A stretch of DNA of 64,000 bases from Marasmius tenuissimus (Eukaryota > Basidiomycota > Agaricomycetes > Agaricales > Marasmiaceae). Under the pieces are notes generated by a model that was not told where the DNA came from, did no database searches, and worked only from the letters and a program-made list of their open reading frames with translations. The stretch covers positions 1,302,001 through 1,366,000 of the forward strand of contig JAQOTA010000053.1 in the NCBI GenBank assembly GCA_029532415.1, given 5' to 3'. This document shows positions 48,201-58,273 of this stretch, in pieces. The position numbers were made by a program, and so were the translations under genes. Within the stretch, counting starts at the first letter, position 1. The number at the start of each line of letters is the position of its first letter.

Positions 48201-48819
48201 GGTGCTGAGAGGCATTGGCTCTTGACCTCCTAGGAATAACGGCAATCAGAATTAACGTCCTTTCTTCGCGTCGAGCCGTGGAGCTTGCGTACCTCGATGA
48301 ACGGACAACGTAGACCCCATTCTCCTAGATTTGAACCTAGCCGTTAACGATCGTCTTAGCGTTTCCCGCGTTCTTCCAATACCATCTTGTATGGGCTTGT
48401 CTGGCGCCTGTACGCGACTTCTGAGGTTGCTGGCCGAGTCGGCAGATGCATCGGAAGGACGGCCCTCGAAGTGCAATACAGGATTCGATGGACCTCCTAG
48501 GTCTTGCTGGACTGGAGAGGTCACTATTGAGGTCTTCCATTGATCGTTTTCATCTTCAGTGCGAATCTTCGTAATGCGCTTTTTCAGGCCGCGATAGTCT
48601 CTGAAAACGAGTTGAGCATCGTCTATTACACGAATAGAACAAGAACGCACATATATGCCCTTTTCCATTCCGGCGTCTGCATTTCGCGAATCTCAGCCAA
48701 CCAATCGAGCAAAAAACCAAGTATAAATGACCTGAGTGTCTTCAAGATACCTATAAATATAAGATCTTTCAGTCATGAAAATCAGCAAGAAATATGGCGG
48801 CTTACCTTGCAAACTTCAT
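45283..48819 (-). CDS. SPX-EXS phosphate exporter (SYG1/XPR1 type)
   Basis: Plasma-membrane or Golgi protein with an inositol-pyrophosphate-sensing SPX domain and an EXS domain; animal XPR1 exports phosphate. Twenty-two exons on the minus strand: 48806-48819, 48732-48750, 48651-48676, 48293-48600, 48033-48229, 47775-47977, 47690-47717, 47581-47637, 47494-47526, 47361-47442, 47163-47297, 46944-47096, 46840-46883, 46553-46771, 46470-46489, 46151-46361, 46022-46082, 45886-45962, 45733-45819, 45650-45667, 45462-45585 and 45283-45410. They give 2244 nt and 747 aa. The SPX part begins MKFARYLEDTQTPEWKRAYI and includes FFEALDVQLAKIEQFY, KKAVVEHYRLIELLHNYR and LNITGFRKALKKFEKVTG. The EXS part includes INYVFIFELNPRTRLDYREY, FWMGDQFCSLAFTF, YADSGLDTHMIN, GKYGAGIVYY and LRFIWVIYIP. 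The C-tail is an acidic DDDDDDDN after RLENEHLGNMDQYRVSREVP. All 21 joins keep frame. Confidence 0.94.
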
Positions 48820-49784
48820 GAGGTGAAAGAGAACAGGAAAGAGGAATCAGACAAGAATGAAAGAAAGGGAGCTCAGCAGATGGTGGTGGCCGGCTGAGGA
48901 CGCATACACTTATAGCACAAAGACAAGCTGCGCTAAGTACGGCCAAGGCTTGTAGGCGAAGCGCCGGCTATTGCCGATAAGTTACAGGATGGTCTTTATC
49001 ATCGGTGACATTGTGAACATATCCACTCATCCCGTTTCGGCCGTTATCAGAGAGCGCACAGAGAGAGCCTCCAGTGAGAGGATTGAGACTCACCCGCATG
49101 ACCCATAGCCAATTAGGACCGCTTATAACATTCCCACGACAATACTCGAGTACCAGACTAGGGGTACCGGTGTCATTCTTCATTTTTCACGCTCGATGGC
49201 TGTTTGGGAGACGCCACGAGGCAACTCATCTCCCGAAAACCACTCCGGGTCAATTCGAATATGACAGAGCCTTTTGATCAAGCCCCGATGAACCAGCCTC
49301 GAAAATTGACGTTGAACAGGTGGGTACGGTAGGTTCAGGTTCGTGGTCTGACTCCTCATTTTCTAATGAATAGTGGTATATAGTTTGTTGAATTTATAGC
49401 AATCATAGCCTCTTCAACTATTTGGAGCTTTCCCTTGACTGCCCCGACGAAAACACCGAAGGGGACGCTTGGCAAACCGTCATCGATCCATCTCGCGACG
49501 GCGGAAACGATCCTGTGGCGAGCACTCCTTTCTTCACGAAAGTAAGTGCTTTCGTAGACTTGTGTCTTGCTCTCTACCCTTTTTTTCGTCAGTAGATCAC
49601 CCGACCTACCTACATTGTCAACCCAGAGTTGAATGTTGACAGTGAGTACTGTCAAACGACTCCCGAGTCGCGCTCGAGCCTGGCCTGGTAGTGGTAACGT
49701 ATTCATAACGACTCATGGCTATAAATGCACGACCGTACTTCATACGATGCCCACAGACATTCAACCCCACTACCCAGTGCCGCC
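48820..49784. other. intergenic
   Basis: 5' flank of the SPX-EXS gene and promoter of the first small secreted protein. A minus-strand frame 49356-49706 overlaps that promoter and has no motifs. Confidence 0.4.
49720..49726 (+). promoter_or_regulatory. TATA box of secreted protein 1
   Basis: TATAAAT, 65 bp upstream of the ATG at 49785. Confidence 0.65.
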
Positions 49785-50223
49785 ATGTTTAAGTTCTTGC
49801 TCTCTGCACTCCTGCTCAGTGGCCTGGCATCCGGCGTTGTTGCTGCGCCTGATCCCCCAACGTACGGACAACAATGTATGTCCATCTTGATGCCCTTTAC
49901 CTGCCCCACAACAGCTTTTTGACCGCGCTTCTCGCTTTCAGGTGCGACTATTGCAGGAGCGGTGAGTTTGGTATTTTCCTACACAGGTTGGAGGATGTCT
50001 AATTGGAACCCCAACACAGGTCAAATGTACTTAGTTTCTACTGTGATTGGTGGTGTTCTTCTTGACTCTAACATCTCGACACTCTCCCAGGTGCTCCGGG
50101 ATTGACTTGCTGCTATCTAAATCCCGATAACGGCAAGTAAGTAGTGCCTACATAACCGTGTCTTCGTTCAGGATCTGATTGAAACTTCTTTCTAGATGCT
50201 ACCCCGTCTGCCCCAAGGTCTAA
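49785..50223 (+). CDS. small secreted cysteine-rich protein 1 (tandem family)
   Basis: Five exons, 49785-49875, 49942-49961 (20 nt), 50020-50026 (7 nt), 50091-50136 (46 nt) and 50196-50223, give 192 nt and 63 aa. The signal peptide is MFKFLLSALLLSGLASGVVA, with cleavage probably after VVA or VAA. The mature protein has six cysteines in the order C-x8-C-x5-CC-x8-C-x3-C, with the segment PGLTCCYLNPDNGKC. This spacing resembles cystine-knot mini-proteins, but disulphide connectivity is not known. It shares exon lengths and phases with two downstream copies. It was probably missed by most gene finders because of its 7-nt exon. Function unknown. Confidence 0.8.
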
Positions 50224-50632
50224 AAATGGGCTCCCTCCTTACCACGTTTGCGCATGGGCGAGTAAATCGAGAGAATCGTCTTGATGGTCCTACGGCTCTC
50301 ACATCGGTGGGGACGGGGAGTCTACTGTTCGTACACATATGTATCCAATCCGTAGAAAAACCGCACCCTAATTCAATCCCACTTCTACCCCGATGTGAAG
50401 TTGAAAATGACTGCTTATGGGCAAATTGGACATGTTAATTCCGTACCAGTGTGACTGTATGAGTCACTGCACCAATTCATATCAGTGGCACTGAAATCCT
50501 TGGGAGCATCTTAACCGAGCTAACGCTGTGATAGTGACAGTGCTGCGACTTCAGCTTCAGCTTTTGAGAATCTCCAGAGTCCTGCGGGCGCCCCTCGAGG
50601 AAGTTCCGAGAATCCGAACTTCCGAATCCCGA
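50224..50632. other. intergenic
   Basis: 3' flank of secreted protein 1 and 5' flank of the F-box gene. No feature is recognised. Confidence 0.45.
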
Positions 50633-52474
50633 ATGAAATGCCTGTTCGTGGGAATCCGGCAACGTTGGAAGCTTGCAGCTGTGCCTTCCACCTGGCGGGC
50701 TTTGGGGGGGCTCACGGCGCACACCAGTCTCTGCCAGCACTGTGAGCGCAAAAACGTGAAGCACACATCGGTAAGCCATAAATTTACACCTCATTACCGA
50801 GTTGACACTTCTATAAAGGAATATCTTGGAGAAATTGGATTCTGGATGCAGTCAGGCTCACCCTCAATACCGCAGGAACAGGCCTGTTGCCACTCGCCAA
50901 ATCTCACACTGTTGACGACGAAGAGCGACATTCTTCTTTCTGAATCGTTCGGCCTGGACCCAAACGTTTTTCGTTCCGATTATGTCCTCAGCAACGTTGA
51001 GGCGGCTAGGGTACGAAACGCTATGAAGAACGGCGAGGAGAAGCGCCAGGTCCTGGACGGTGAAATCGAAGGTCTTCGGAAACAGCTGGCTAGGTTGGAG
51101 GTGGAACGATCTTCCGTGGATAATGGGGTCACCTGCTGTCAGTCGGTTCTACTGACACAGACCCTTCGAAAGCTTCCCGTCGAGATATGGGAGCTTATAT
51201 TCACTCAAGTGTGCGAAGCCATGCACGAATATACCTTCGATTTTAGTTATGACCCAACAGTCGACCTCGAACTCCAAAATAAGCCTATCTTGAAGACTCC
51301 CGTAATCACCCTCTCCCACGTTTGCTCACGATGGAATGCCGTCGTGAAGACCTGTCCCAGACTGTGGTCTTCAATCCGCGTCGATATCTACGAACTCAAC
51401 CTTGATCTTCGGTCTCTACTCAGCATGTATCTCGAGAATTCGGGAGGGTTCCCTCTCCGGTTGTGCCTCTCGGAGAAGCTATTTGGAGGCGGACCATACC
51501 CAAGCTTGAATGACATCCAGTGTACTTGGAATATACTCGCGCCAATCCTACGGCGGTGCAAAGAATTTGTTGTAGACTTGGAGTCGTTCAACATCCCCCA
51601 GAATTTTTCTTCGGACCTCACGTTTCCTCGTCTGGAAACATACCGTGAAGATCGGTACTTGGTGGGTGGACTGGAAGAAGCACTCTCGTACGCGCTTCAA
51701 TTCCATGCTCCTCAGCTTACAACAGCCTCCTTATGGCATCTGCATTCTCATATCTCTTATCCGCACTTGACAACACTCACCATTTTCATTCTTGGCGAGG
51801 ACGAAGTCGATACCCTCATTGCGTTTCTTCGAACCTGCCAGTCACTCGAGTCATTGACGATTGATGGCTTGGATGGGGACCCGAGAGAAGACCAGGAAGC
51901 AGTCGAAAAGTCAATGAACCTGATGCTACCCTCCCTCCACACATTCTCCCTTCTCGACGACAAGTGCAGCTATACAACCGACAACGGCATACTGCTGATG
52001 TTTTTATCGTGCCTTACCATGCCTTCACTCGTTGTTTTTCGGATGGATGGCTATGACTGGCCCAGCTCACACACGCTATTTACATTGTTACGACATTCAC
52101 CATCCCTCGAAAGTGTGGAACTATCTTTCACGAGAGGTTCAACCGGGGAGTCTGGTGAGGTGTCCGCTTACCCTCTTTTCCCCTTTCTTGAAATGTCCCC
52201 TCGCCTGAAACATTTCGACTTTACCTTGGCGATGTCCCAAGAATATCGGGCGCTACCATTGTGCTGCCAATTCATCGACGAGGTGATTCTACTCCTTGTG
52301 CACAAACTTCAGCCAGGCGTACAGTCGTCGACTGCGGCTTTTCTCCCGTTGTTACAGTCGCTTCACCTCAACATCTTGGATCTCGGAGTGGACATGCAGG
52401 AGAAAGCTTTGAAGGCGATCAGCTCGAGGCCGGGGCTCCAGGACTGCAAGATCGTGGGTCGGATAGTCGGTTGA
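50633..52474 (+). CDS. F-box protein with leucine-rich C-terminus
   Basis: Probable substrate adaptor of an SCF ubiquitin ligase. Single long frame; the first ATG at 50633 gives 613 aa (the frame is open 105 nt further upstream without an ATG). Order: an N-terminal segment with a Cys pair (LCQHCERKN), a coiled coil (KRQVLDGEIEGLRKQLARLE), the F-box core LRKLPVEIWELIFTQVC, then VITLSHVCSRWNAVVKTCPR, typical of the mushroom F-box family. Irregular leucine-rich repeats follow (SYPHLTTLTIFIL, SLESLTIDGLDG, SPSLESVELSF). Large lineage-specific F-box expansions are common in Agaricomycetes. It lies between the first and second members of the secreted tandem family. The start could also be the later in-frame Met near 50846. 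Confidence 0.85.
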   Translation: MKCLFVGIRQRWKLAAVPSTWRALGGLTAHTSLCQHCERKNVKHTSVSHKFTPHYRVDTSIKEYLGEIGFWMQSGSPSIPQEQACCHSPNLTLLTTKSDILLSESFGLDPNVFRSDYVLSNVEAARVRNAMKNGEEKRQVLDGEIEGLRKQLARLEVERSSVDNGVTCCQSVLLTQTLRKLPVEIWELIFTQVCEAMHEYTFDFSYDPTVDLELQNKPILKTPVITLSHVCSRWNAVVKTCPRLWSSIRVDIYELNLDLRSLLSMYLENSGGFPLRLCLSEKLFGGGPYPSLNDIQCTWNILAPILRRCKEFVVDLESFNIPQNFSSDLTFPRLETYREDRYLVGGLEEALSYALQFHAPQLTTASLWHLHSHISYPHLTTLTIFILGEDEVDTLIAFLRTCQSLESLTIDGLDGDPREDQEAVEKSMNLMLPSLHTFSLLDDKCSYTTDNGILLMFLSCLTMPSLVVFRMDGYDWPSSHTLFTLLRHSPSLESVELSFTRGSTGESGEVSAYPLFPFLEMSPRLKHFDFTLAMSQEYRALPLCCQFIDEVILLLVHKLQPGVQSSTAAFLPLLQSLHLNILDLGVDMQEKALKAISSRPGLQDCKIVGRIVG

Positions 52475-53453
52475 TGGGCTCTGGTCTCCGTCAGCTCCAG
52501 TCTGGAGAAATAGAGGTAAGGACGGTCAGTCTTCATCGTGTCAATTTCAGCACTCGAAGGACTCACTGATGTTACTAAGGGTGAGACATGATGCGCTCGT
52601 AACTTATAACGCAACACGATAGATCCCGATGGACAAAGCTGTTTGGTAATCAAAGATATAGACCTCAATTGTATGTCATTTGTTATCAGTTTTCAACGAG
52701 CACCTATGCCTCGGGCCTCAGGGGCGGAGGTGCTTGGTGGGGCGTGGGAGTTTCACCCTCTCTCTTTCCCGAATCTACTGAAGCCTGAGCGGCGTTTCGC
52801 AGCTCAGTTGTACAGCCAACCCCTCTCGGCCCTGGTCATTCCCCGTCTCTCCGGCTTGGCTCTTCCCTTGCATCCATTCAATTAGGATCTAGAGTCGGTT
52901 GAAGCCTCGCTTTCTGCATCTCGCCTTGCCGCCGGACGAGTAACACTATAGTACGACTCTGATGGCCCTTGGAATGAATCGCCGGGATAACACAATCCAG
53001 GGCACGTCCTGGGAGGGGATCGAGCCGAGATTTCTTTTGGCTTTGGCTCCCATCCTCCATTTCTAGTATGTGGTTGGCTTGCCGCTTGTTGACTGCAGAG
53101 CATCGCTTTAACCACAAGTAGGCAAACCTTCGGGATGCTCATATACTTATGTTCCGTCGCGCCCGCCTCATTGGTACTTCGGTACTACGACCAAGTGTTC
53201 AAACTGTCTGAGCCACTCTAGTTGACGTATCCGAATCCATTTCAACCTACATACCCGATGCGTTTCATCGTTAGGTTCCCGCTCCCAATTCATTCTTCAA
53301 TAGTGGGTGACACAGACACAACACCGAGTTCCTTGAGTCTCGGTGGGGACGGGTCCCCTGTCTCGTCATCTTATGGACTGGGCGTATAAATACTGCGACA
53401 GGGATGCAAGTTGGACAACTCAGACTTCAGAGACACCTTTCCAAGTCCCCGCC
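52475..53453. other. intergenic
   Basis: No gene recognised; the promoter of secreted protein 2 occupies the end. Confidence 0.45.
53385..53392 (+). promoter_or_regulatory. TATA box of secreted protein 2
   Basis: TATAAATA, 69 bp upstream of the ATG at 53454, nearly the same spacing as in secreted protein 1. Confidence 0.7.
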
Positions 53454-53909
53454 ATGAAACTCGTGTTGTCTGCTCTTCTGTTTTCCCTCGCACTCGTGGC
53501 TACCGCTGCCCCTCAGGCTGCGGGCCTACCTTCTAATCCTCCCAAGCTCGGAGAACAATGTGAGTTCACTGAACCACCTCTCGTGGCTGTTGTCTCACCG
53601 TGTCATTGACGTTTCTTAGGTGGAACTTTCGTGGGAGAGGTGGGTTTCATCTCCTAAATGCATGTGGCGCCTTTCTGACCACGCAATCGTACAGGTTAAA
53701 TGTACTTTACACTCTACCCCATTGGCAATGAACTCCTCTTAAAAATTTTATAGGCGATACCGGACTGACCTGTTGTTGGGAAATCCCCGACGACGGCAAG
53801 TGAGTTGAACTCAATGCAAAAAAATTCTCGTCCAGGTTTTCTGACTCTAAACGTCACTAGATGCTACGTGGGTAACGGCCCCGCTGACTGCCCTCCGATG
53901 AAAGGATGA
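53454..53909 (+). CDS. small secreted cysteine-rich protein 2 (tandem family)
   Basis: Five exons, 53454-53559, 53620-53639 (20 nt), 53695-53701 (7 nt), 53754-53799 (46 nt) and 53861-53909, give 228 nt and 75 aa. The signal peptide is MKLVLSALLFSLALVATAA, followed by a short Pro/Leu-rich spacer. Six cysteines follow as C-x8-C-x5-CC-x8-C-x8-C, including TGLTCCWEIPDDGKC and a C-terminal PADCPPMKG. Its exon lengths match those of its two paralogues exactly, and the cysteine spacing matches except for the last loop, while most other residues differ. This argues for a real, selected gene family. Function unknown. Confidence 0.82.
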
Positions 53910-54332
53910 ACACTTTGGGAAGGTATGGACCCCTTTCGATCAAATGACATAGTGACGGAACCTAATACGAACGTCTTACGACGTCCTTTCTCAGTACCTA
54001 TGTTACTTTAATATTCGAGCAAACCGGGAATGTATTGCCCCCACCGACGTGGGTAGTATATATTGATAGCCATTTGTACTAGAAGGGAAAGGATGTCGAG
54101 AAGCACCTTACCCTCGTCAGGAAAATGGCTCTCTGAAAAGGTTCATGAAACCAAGTCAGTGGATGATTGAAACCGTGAAATGTCTCCAGGTTCCTCGCTC
54201 CCTCCTTAACCCCCCCTCTCGTACGGGTGAGGGGAAGTTTAGGTCAGATTTGTCAGTCTGGACACCTCTGAGAATGAATATAAGGAAGAGCCCCAGCCGA
54301 CTCGAATGAATCAACCAAATCTCTCCTGAAAT
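53910..54332. other. intergenic, promoter of secreted protein 3
   Basis: No gene recognised. A TATAAG lies near the end. Confidence 0.45.
54279..54284 (+). promoter_or_regulatory. TATA-like element of secreted protein 3
   Basis: TATAAG, 54 bp upstream of the ATG at 54333. Confidence 0.5.
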
Positions 54333-54841
54333 ATGCTCATAGCACCTGCGCGCTTTGCCACCCTCATTCTCCTGGCCGTCACTACTTGTGTGGTGGCCGC
54401 TCCTTCGACCGAGTACAAAGACTCCCCCGGGACACTTGGAGAGGGCGAAGTCTGTAAGTGGTCCCGAGTCTTCCCATGAACCATAACGAGCTGATGGATC
54501 TGACGACCATTGCCCTTCTCCCCTCGCAGGCGGCACGATAAAAGGAACAGTAAGTGTAAAATTCGCTATACAACCCAATGTCCCCATCTTGGAAGCAACG
54601 CTAATAGATCATTCAGGAACCTTGTAAGGCCTAATACTCGTCGCCCGATCTCATCGTTGAGGTACCGCTCTCGCAGGTGCCCACGGCTTAAAGTGTTGCT
54701 ATATCCATCCTGACTATGGAGTGTACGTCGTTTTCTGGATCATGCGTCGGGTGTGATTGGCTCATTGCGCGCGTTTGAACTCTCGCGGCCAACAGGTGCA
54801 CTCCGAAAAGCTCAAGGAGACATTGCGGATTTGAAACGTGA
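54333..54841 (+). CDS. small secreted cysteine-rich protein 3 (tandem family)
   Basis: Five exons, 54333-54453, 54530-54549 (20 nt), 54617-54623 (7 nt), 54677-54722 (46 nt) and 54796-54841, give 240 nt and 79 aa. The signal peptide is MLIAPARFATLILLAVTTC with VVAA as the likely cleavage site, then an acidic spacer. The cysteine pattern C-x8-C-x5-CC-x8-C-x8-C matches protein 2, with GLKCCYIHPDYGVC as the core. The 7-nt exon encodes Glu-Pro and the first base of Cys, replacing Val-Lys in the paralogues, so the exon length is conserved while its sequence is not. Function unknown. Confidence 0.78.
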
Positions 54842-55662
54842 TACAAATAAACGACGGGTCCCAAATTTTGTATTTCCCCGCAAGGGAGGAACATGTACCA
54901 AAAGCCAATAACTCGAGAAATGGTTGGTTGATGCGTGCGATGGTCGACTTGCGGAGTCATTGCTAAGGAAACATATGACAGAAATGCCTTTTCGAGTAGA
55001 TTTGGGCGATCAAACCTGGATACAGCAGGTCCGTCCGGTAACTAAAAAATAGTTAGCTTCAAGTATGAACGAATACGGGAACCTAGTACCATTGCCAACG
55101 TTGCGTACCTGAAGGTCAATTTTACTGACCCAAGTATTGATACCCGTGAGCAGTGGATGCGGTGTTTCTTCGACCGAAACGCACGGCCTGTGTATGTTTG
55201 TTTCACGTAGGCTGGCGCTCGGGATGTCAGAGACCATCGGTGGGTCAGGAAATATGGATTGCGGTGGCATCAAGCATGTCCATAACCATCAGCCGAAAGC
55301 CACAGGGGTGACCCACGCAGAGGTGCTTAGCCCAGAGCTCTTGACGATAGTTTGAAGAATCCGTGAGTGTGGAAGTGAGCCTAGGGACTCAGCGCTCAGC
55401 GCGCGCATCGCCCATCTTGCGATGAAGATGCTGTTGCGAAACAACCATTATAAGCGGAAAGGCAGATACAATACAGTAAAAGGGTATAAAGAGGAGATCA
55501 AGGCTGATTCACAGTGCAAGCAAGCTCCTGCGTACCTAATTTATAATCAAGTGAGTTGATAGTCTGTACTTCGGATGCCAGACTCTGACCTTGACTTCCT
55601 CCTGATCCAATACGGACGGACTCAACAGGTTCGAGCACACAGTCAGTCCCAGGGCCGGAAGT
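54842..55662. other. intergenic
   Basis: No gene recognised between the last secreted protein and the WW-domain gene. Confidence 0.45.
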
Positions 55663-56190
55663 ATGTCCGAATTATACAACATCAGACAGGGACTGCCTGA
55701 GGGCTGGGAAACACGGATTGACCACAACAGGAGGAGATACTTCATCGACCACAACACGCGCAGCACAACGTGGCACGATCCCAGATTGACTCGAGAGATG
55801 AGGGTCGGATTGCCAACAGGCTGGGGGATAGGACTGACATCTGACGGGAAAACCTACTTTGTAAACCATGCTACCGGAGCTATGACTTGGGATGATCCAA
55901 CGCAAAATCCGGAGCTGAACAGAGGATTTGCGCCAGGTTGGGAGATGCGAATTGACCGTCGCAGTCGAAGAAGATATTTCGTCGACCACAACACGCGCAG
56001 CACGACGTGGGATGACCCTCGCCTGACTCCAGAGATGAGAAGAGGATTACCGATCGGTTGGGAGATAAAGATAACTGACGAGGGAACGCCTTTTTTTGTA
56101 GACAATATAACAGGGAGTACGACTTGGGATGATCCTAGAAATCCACGGTCGGCAATGTGTAAAATACCTCTACGCCGAACACCTATATAA
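55663..56190 (+). CDS. four-WW-domain protein
   Basis: Single exon, 175 aa, consisting almost only of four WW domains, which bind proline-rich ligands such as PPxY. Units: [20 protein letters not shown]...[26 protein letters not shown]...[26 protein letters not shown]...TTWDDP and [20 protein letters not shown]...TTWDDP. Each keeps the two tryptophans and the terminal proline. There is no HECT, C2 or other catalytic domain, unlike Rsp5/Nedd4 ligases, so it would act as an adaptor or competitor. The first and third units share nearly identical DNA, indicating internal duplication. A related three-WW gene lies 3 kb away on the opposite strand. Confidence 0.85.
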   Translation: MSELYNIRQGLPEGWETRIDHNRRRYFIDHNTRSTTWHDPRLTREMRVGLPTGWGIGLTSDGKTYFVNHATGAMTWDDPTQNPELNRGFAPGWEMRIDRRSRRRYFVDHNTRSTTWDDPRLTPEMRRGLPIGWEIKITDEGTPFFVDNITGSTTWDDPRNPRSAMCKIPLRRTPI

Positions 56191-56674
56191 GAACGACGAG
56201 TTATTATTGGCACTTGTGCCCAAGCGCTTTTCGCTCATAAGAGGCAATTGACCGTTAAGAAAACGAGTCCCGTTTAAAGTTGACGAGATTTACACGCTCG
56301 GCAGATGTTCGAGGTTCACTGTACGACTCGCCTTCGAGGTTTAGCTCAACTGTTATTTGGCTACATCGCAACCCATTCCGAATGTCCGTTGTCCAGTCTA
56401 AAGACTTGAGGAACCTGCTAAGCGCGCAGCAGAACGGGTTGAGTCAACGAGGCACTGGTGTGTAAGCGAGAAGGAGTGCGTGGGAAAACGGAAGGACGCG
56501 TAAGGAATTTTCGAATTTGAGTCTGTTTGACCTTGCTCTTTGCTCTCAGCACCCTCGGTGGCCTCTCACTTTTCTCGCTAGACTTTTCCCTTGTCTTTTT
56601 TCTTTCTTTTTTCAGTACATGTGCGTACTCTTCTCTGTCGTAAGATCGCTCTGAATCGACTCATCCTTTGCAGC
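56191..56674. other. intergenic, promoter of the NTF2-RRM gene
   Basis: Pyrimidine-rich leader. A possible acceptor (TTTGCAG) directly before the ATG at 56675 suggests an intron in the 5' untranslated region. Confidence 0.45.
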
Positions 56675-58273
56675 ATGAACACAAACGGACCCGCTACTGT
56701 CGTTCCTTCTGAAGTTGGTTGGCAATTCGTGCCCCAGTATTATGCCTTTATAAATAAGGAACCGGAACGCCTGCATTGCTTCTACAGCAAGCAGTCAGTT
56801 TTCAGCCATGGCACAGAAGGTGAAGAGGTTAAAACGTGTAACGGTCAACAGGTGTGTCGTCGCGTCGCTTCCCTATGTTTGAATGCCGCTAATAATGTCG
56901 CAGGAAATACACGGACAGATCACCGCACTAGGATTCCAGGATTGCAAAATTTTCGTTCACTCTGTCGAATCCCAGGCCTCGCTCGGCGGCGGTATCATCA
57001 TCCAAGTCATCGGTGAACTGTCCAATGCGGGTGAGCCTTGGCGAAAATTCGTCCAGACGTTCTTCCTTGCCGAGCAGCCAAACGGATACTTTGTTCTGAA
57101 TGATATCTTCCGTTTCCTCAAGGAAGATTCTGTCGAAGGTGATGAAGGTGACTCAGCGGAGGCAGAGTCAACTCAAGCACCTGAGGTTCCTGAGGCTGCG
57201 CCTGCGGAGGTCGCTGCACCCGTTGAACCTCCAAGGGAGCCTACACCACCTCCTGCCGTTGAAGCCACTCCAGTGCCCGTCGAGGAACCGCCCACCACTG
57301 TATCCGATGTTCCTGAAACAGAATCCACTCCCGCTGAGCCTGTTACGCAGCTCAACGGTGTTCATCCTGAGAGCGACAAGTTGAGTGCGCAGGCAGCACC
57401 CACCACTGCTCCATCTACCGAAAAGCCCAAATCACCCGCTCCTCCTCCTGCTGCCGCTGCTTCGCCTGCTCCCGCTGCACCAACACCCCCACCTCAAACA
57501 ACGCCGTCAGCTCAGCCAGCAGCACCAGCTCAGCCACCCGCTGCTGCTGCTGCCGCGCCCCCTCCTCAAGCTGCACCCCAACCTGCCGCAGCACCTGTTC
57601 CCAAGACTTGGGCGAACCTGGCTGCGGCGAACTCGAAGAAGTGGGGTGCTGCTGTTGCGCAGGAGTCCCGAGGCACTACCGAAGTTGTACCCAGCTCCCC
57701 TGCTAGCGGCTCACAAACGCCCCAGGCTCCTGGGACACCTGTGAGCGCTTCTGGTCGTCAAGGTGGTCGGTCACCGCATCCTGCTTACCAGGCCGCTCAG
57801 AGCGTTACTATCCCCCATTGCTTCATCAAGGTACGGGATTCGCGTTACGTTTCTTCCAATTGAAGCTGACTTTCCCTTCTTAGAACGTCTCGGAGAATAT
57901 CACCGAACCTGCACTTAAGCAGGCCCTTCAACGTTACGGCACGCTCAAACATGTGGAGATTGTTCGCCACAAAGCATGCGCATTTGCCGAGTTTACTAGT
58001 GTTGATGCCGCAAAGCGAGCCATCGTTGCGTCGCTGACACCTAACGCTGGTGGCGAGGGTGGAGTCAAGGTCGAGGTTCCGGGTACAGGCCCTGTCAAGA
58101 TCGTCGTCGAGACCAAGAAGGAGAGGGGCGATCGACCTGTGAGCAACCGGGGTCGCGGTGGACCTCCCTTCGGCGATGGTAGAGGTGGAGGTGCCGGAGG
58201 CTCGGGGGCAGGTGGAGACAGGGGCTCATTCAGAGGCAGAGGCGGTCGTGGACGAGGGAATGCAACTAAGTAA
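56675..58273 (+). CDS. NTF2-RRM-RGG protein (G3BP/Nxt3/Bre5-like)
   Basis: RNA-binding protein of the Ras-GAP SH3-binding (G3BP) family; relatives nucleate stress granules and bind the ubiquitin protease Ubp3/USP10. Three exons, 56675-56851, 56904-57830 and 57884-58273, give 1494 nt and 497 aa. Order: NTF2-like domain (GWQFVPQYYAFINKEPERL to GYFVLNDIFRFL), a long acidic then Ala/Pro-rich linker (runs of PPPAAAA), an RRM (TIPHCFIKNVSENITEP, VEIVRHKACAFAEFTS), and an RGG tail (FRGRGGRGRGN). The linker has strong compositional bias and is probably disordered. All joins are phase 0. The gene sits between two WW-only protein genes. Its stress-granule role is inferred from the family. Confidence 0.92.

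Noticed and set aside
49356..49706. 116-codon frame on the minus strand
   Set aside because: It covers the promoter of the first secreted protein, with no motif or splice support.
57385..57744. Leucine/proline/histidine-rich frame
   Set aside because: It is an out-of-frame shadow of the Ala/Pro-rich linker of the NTF2-RRM protein.
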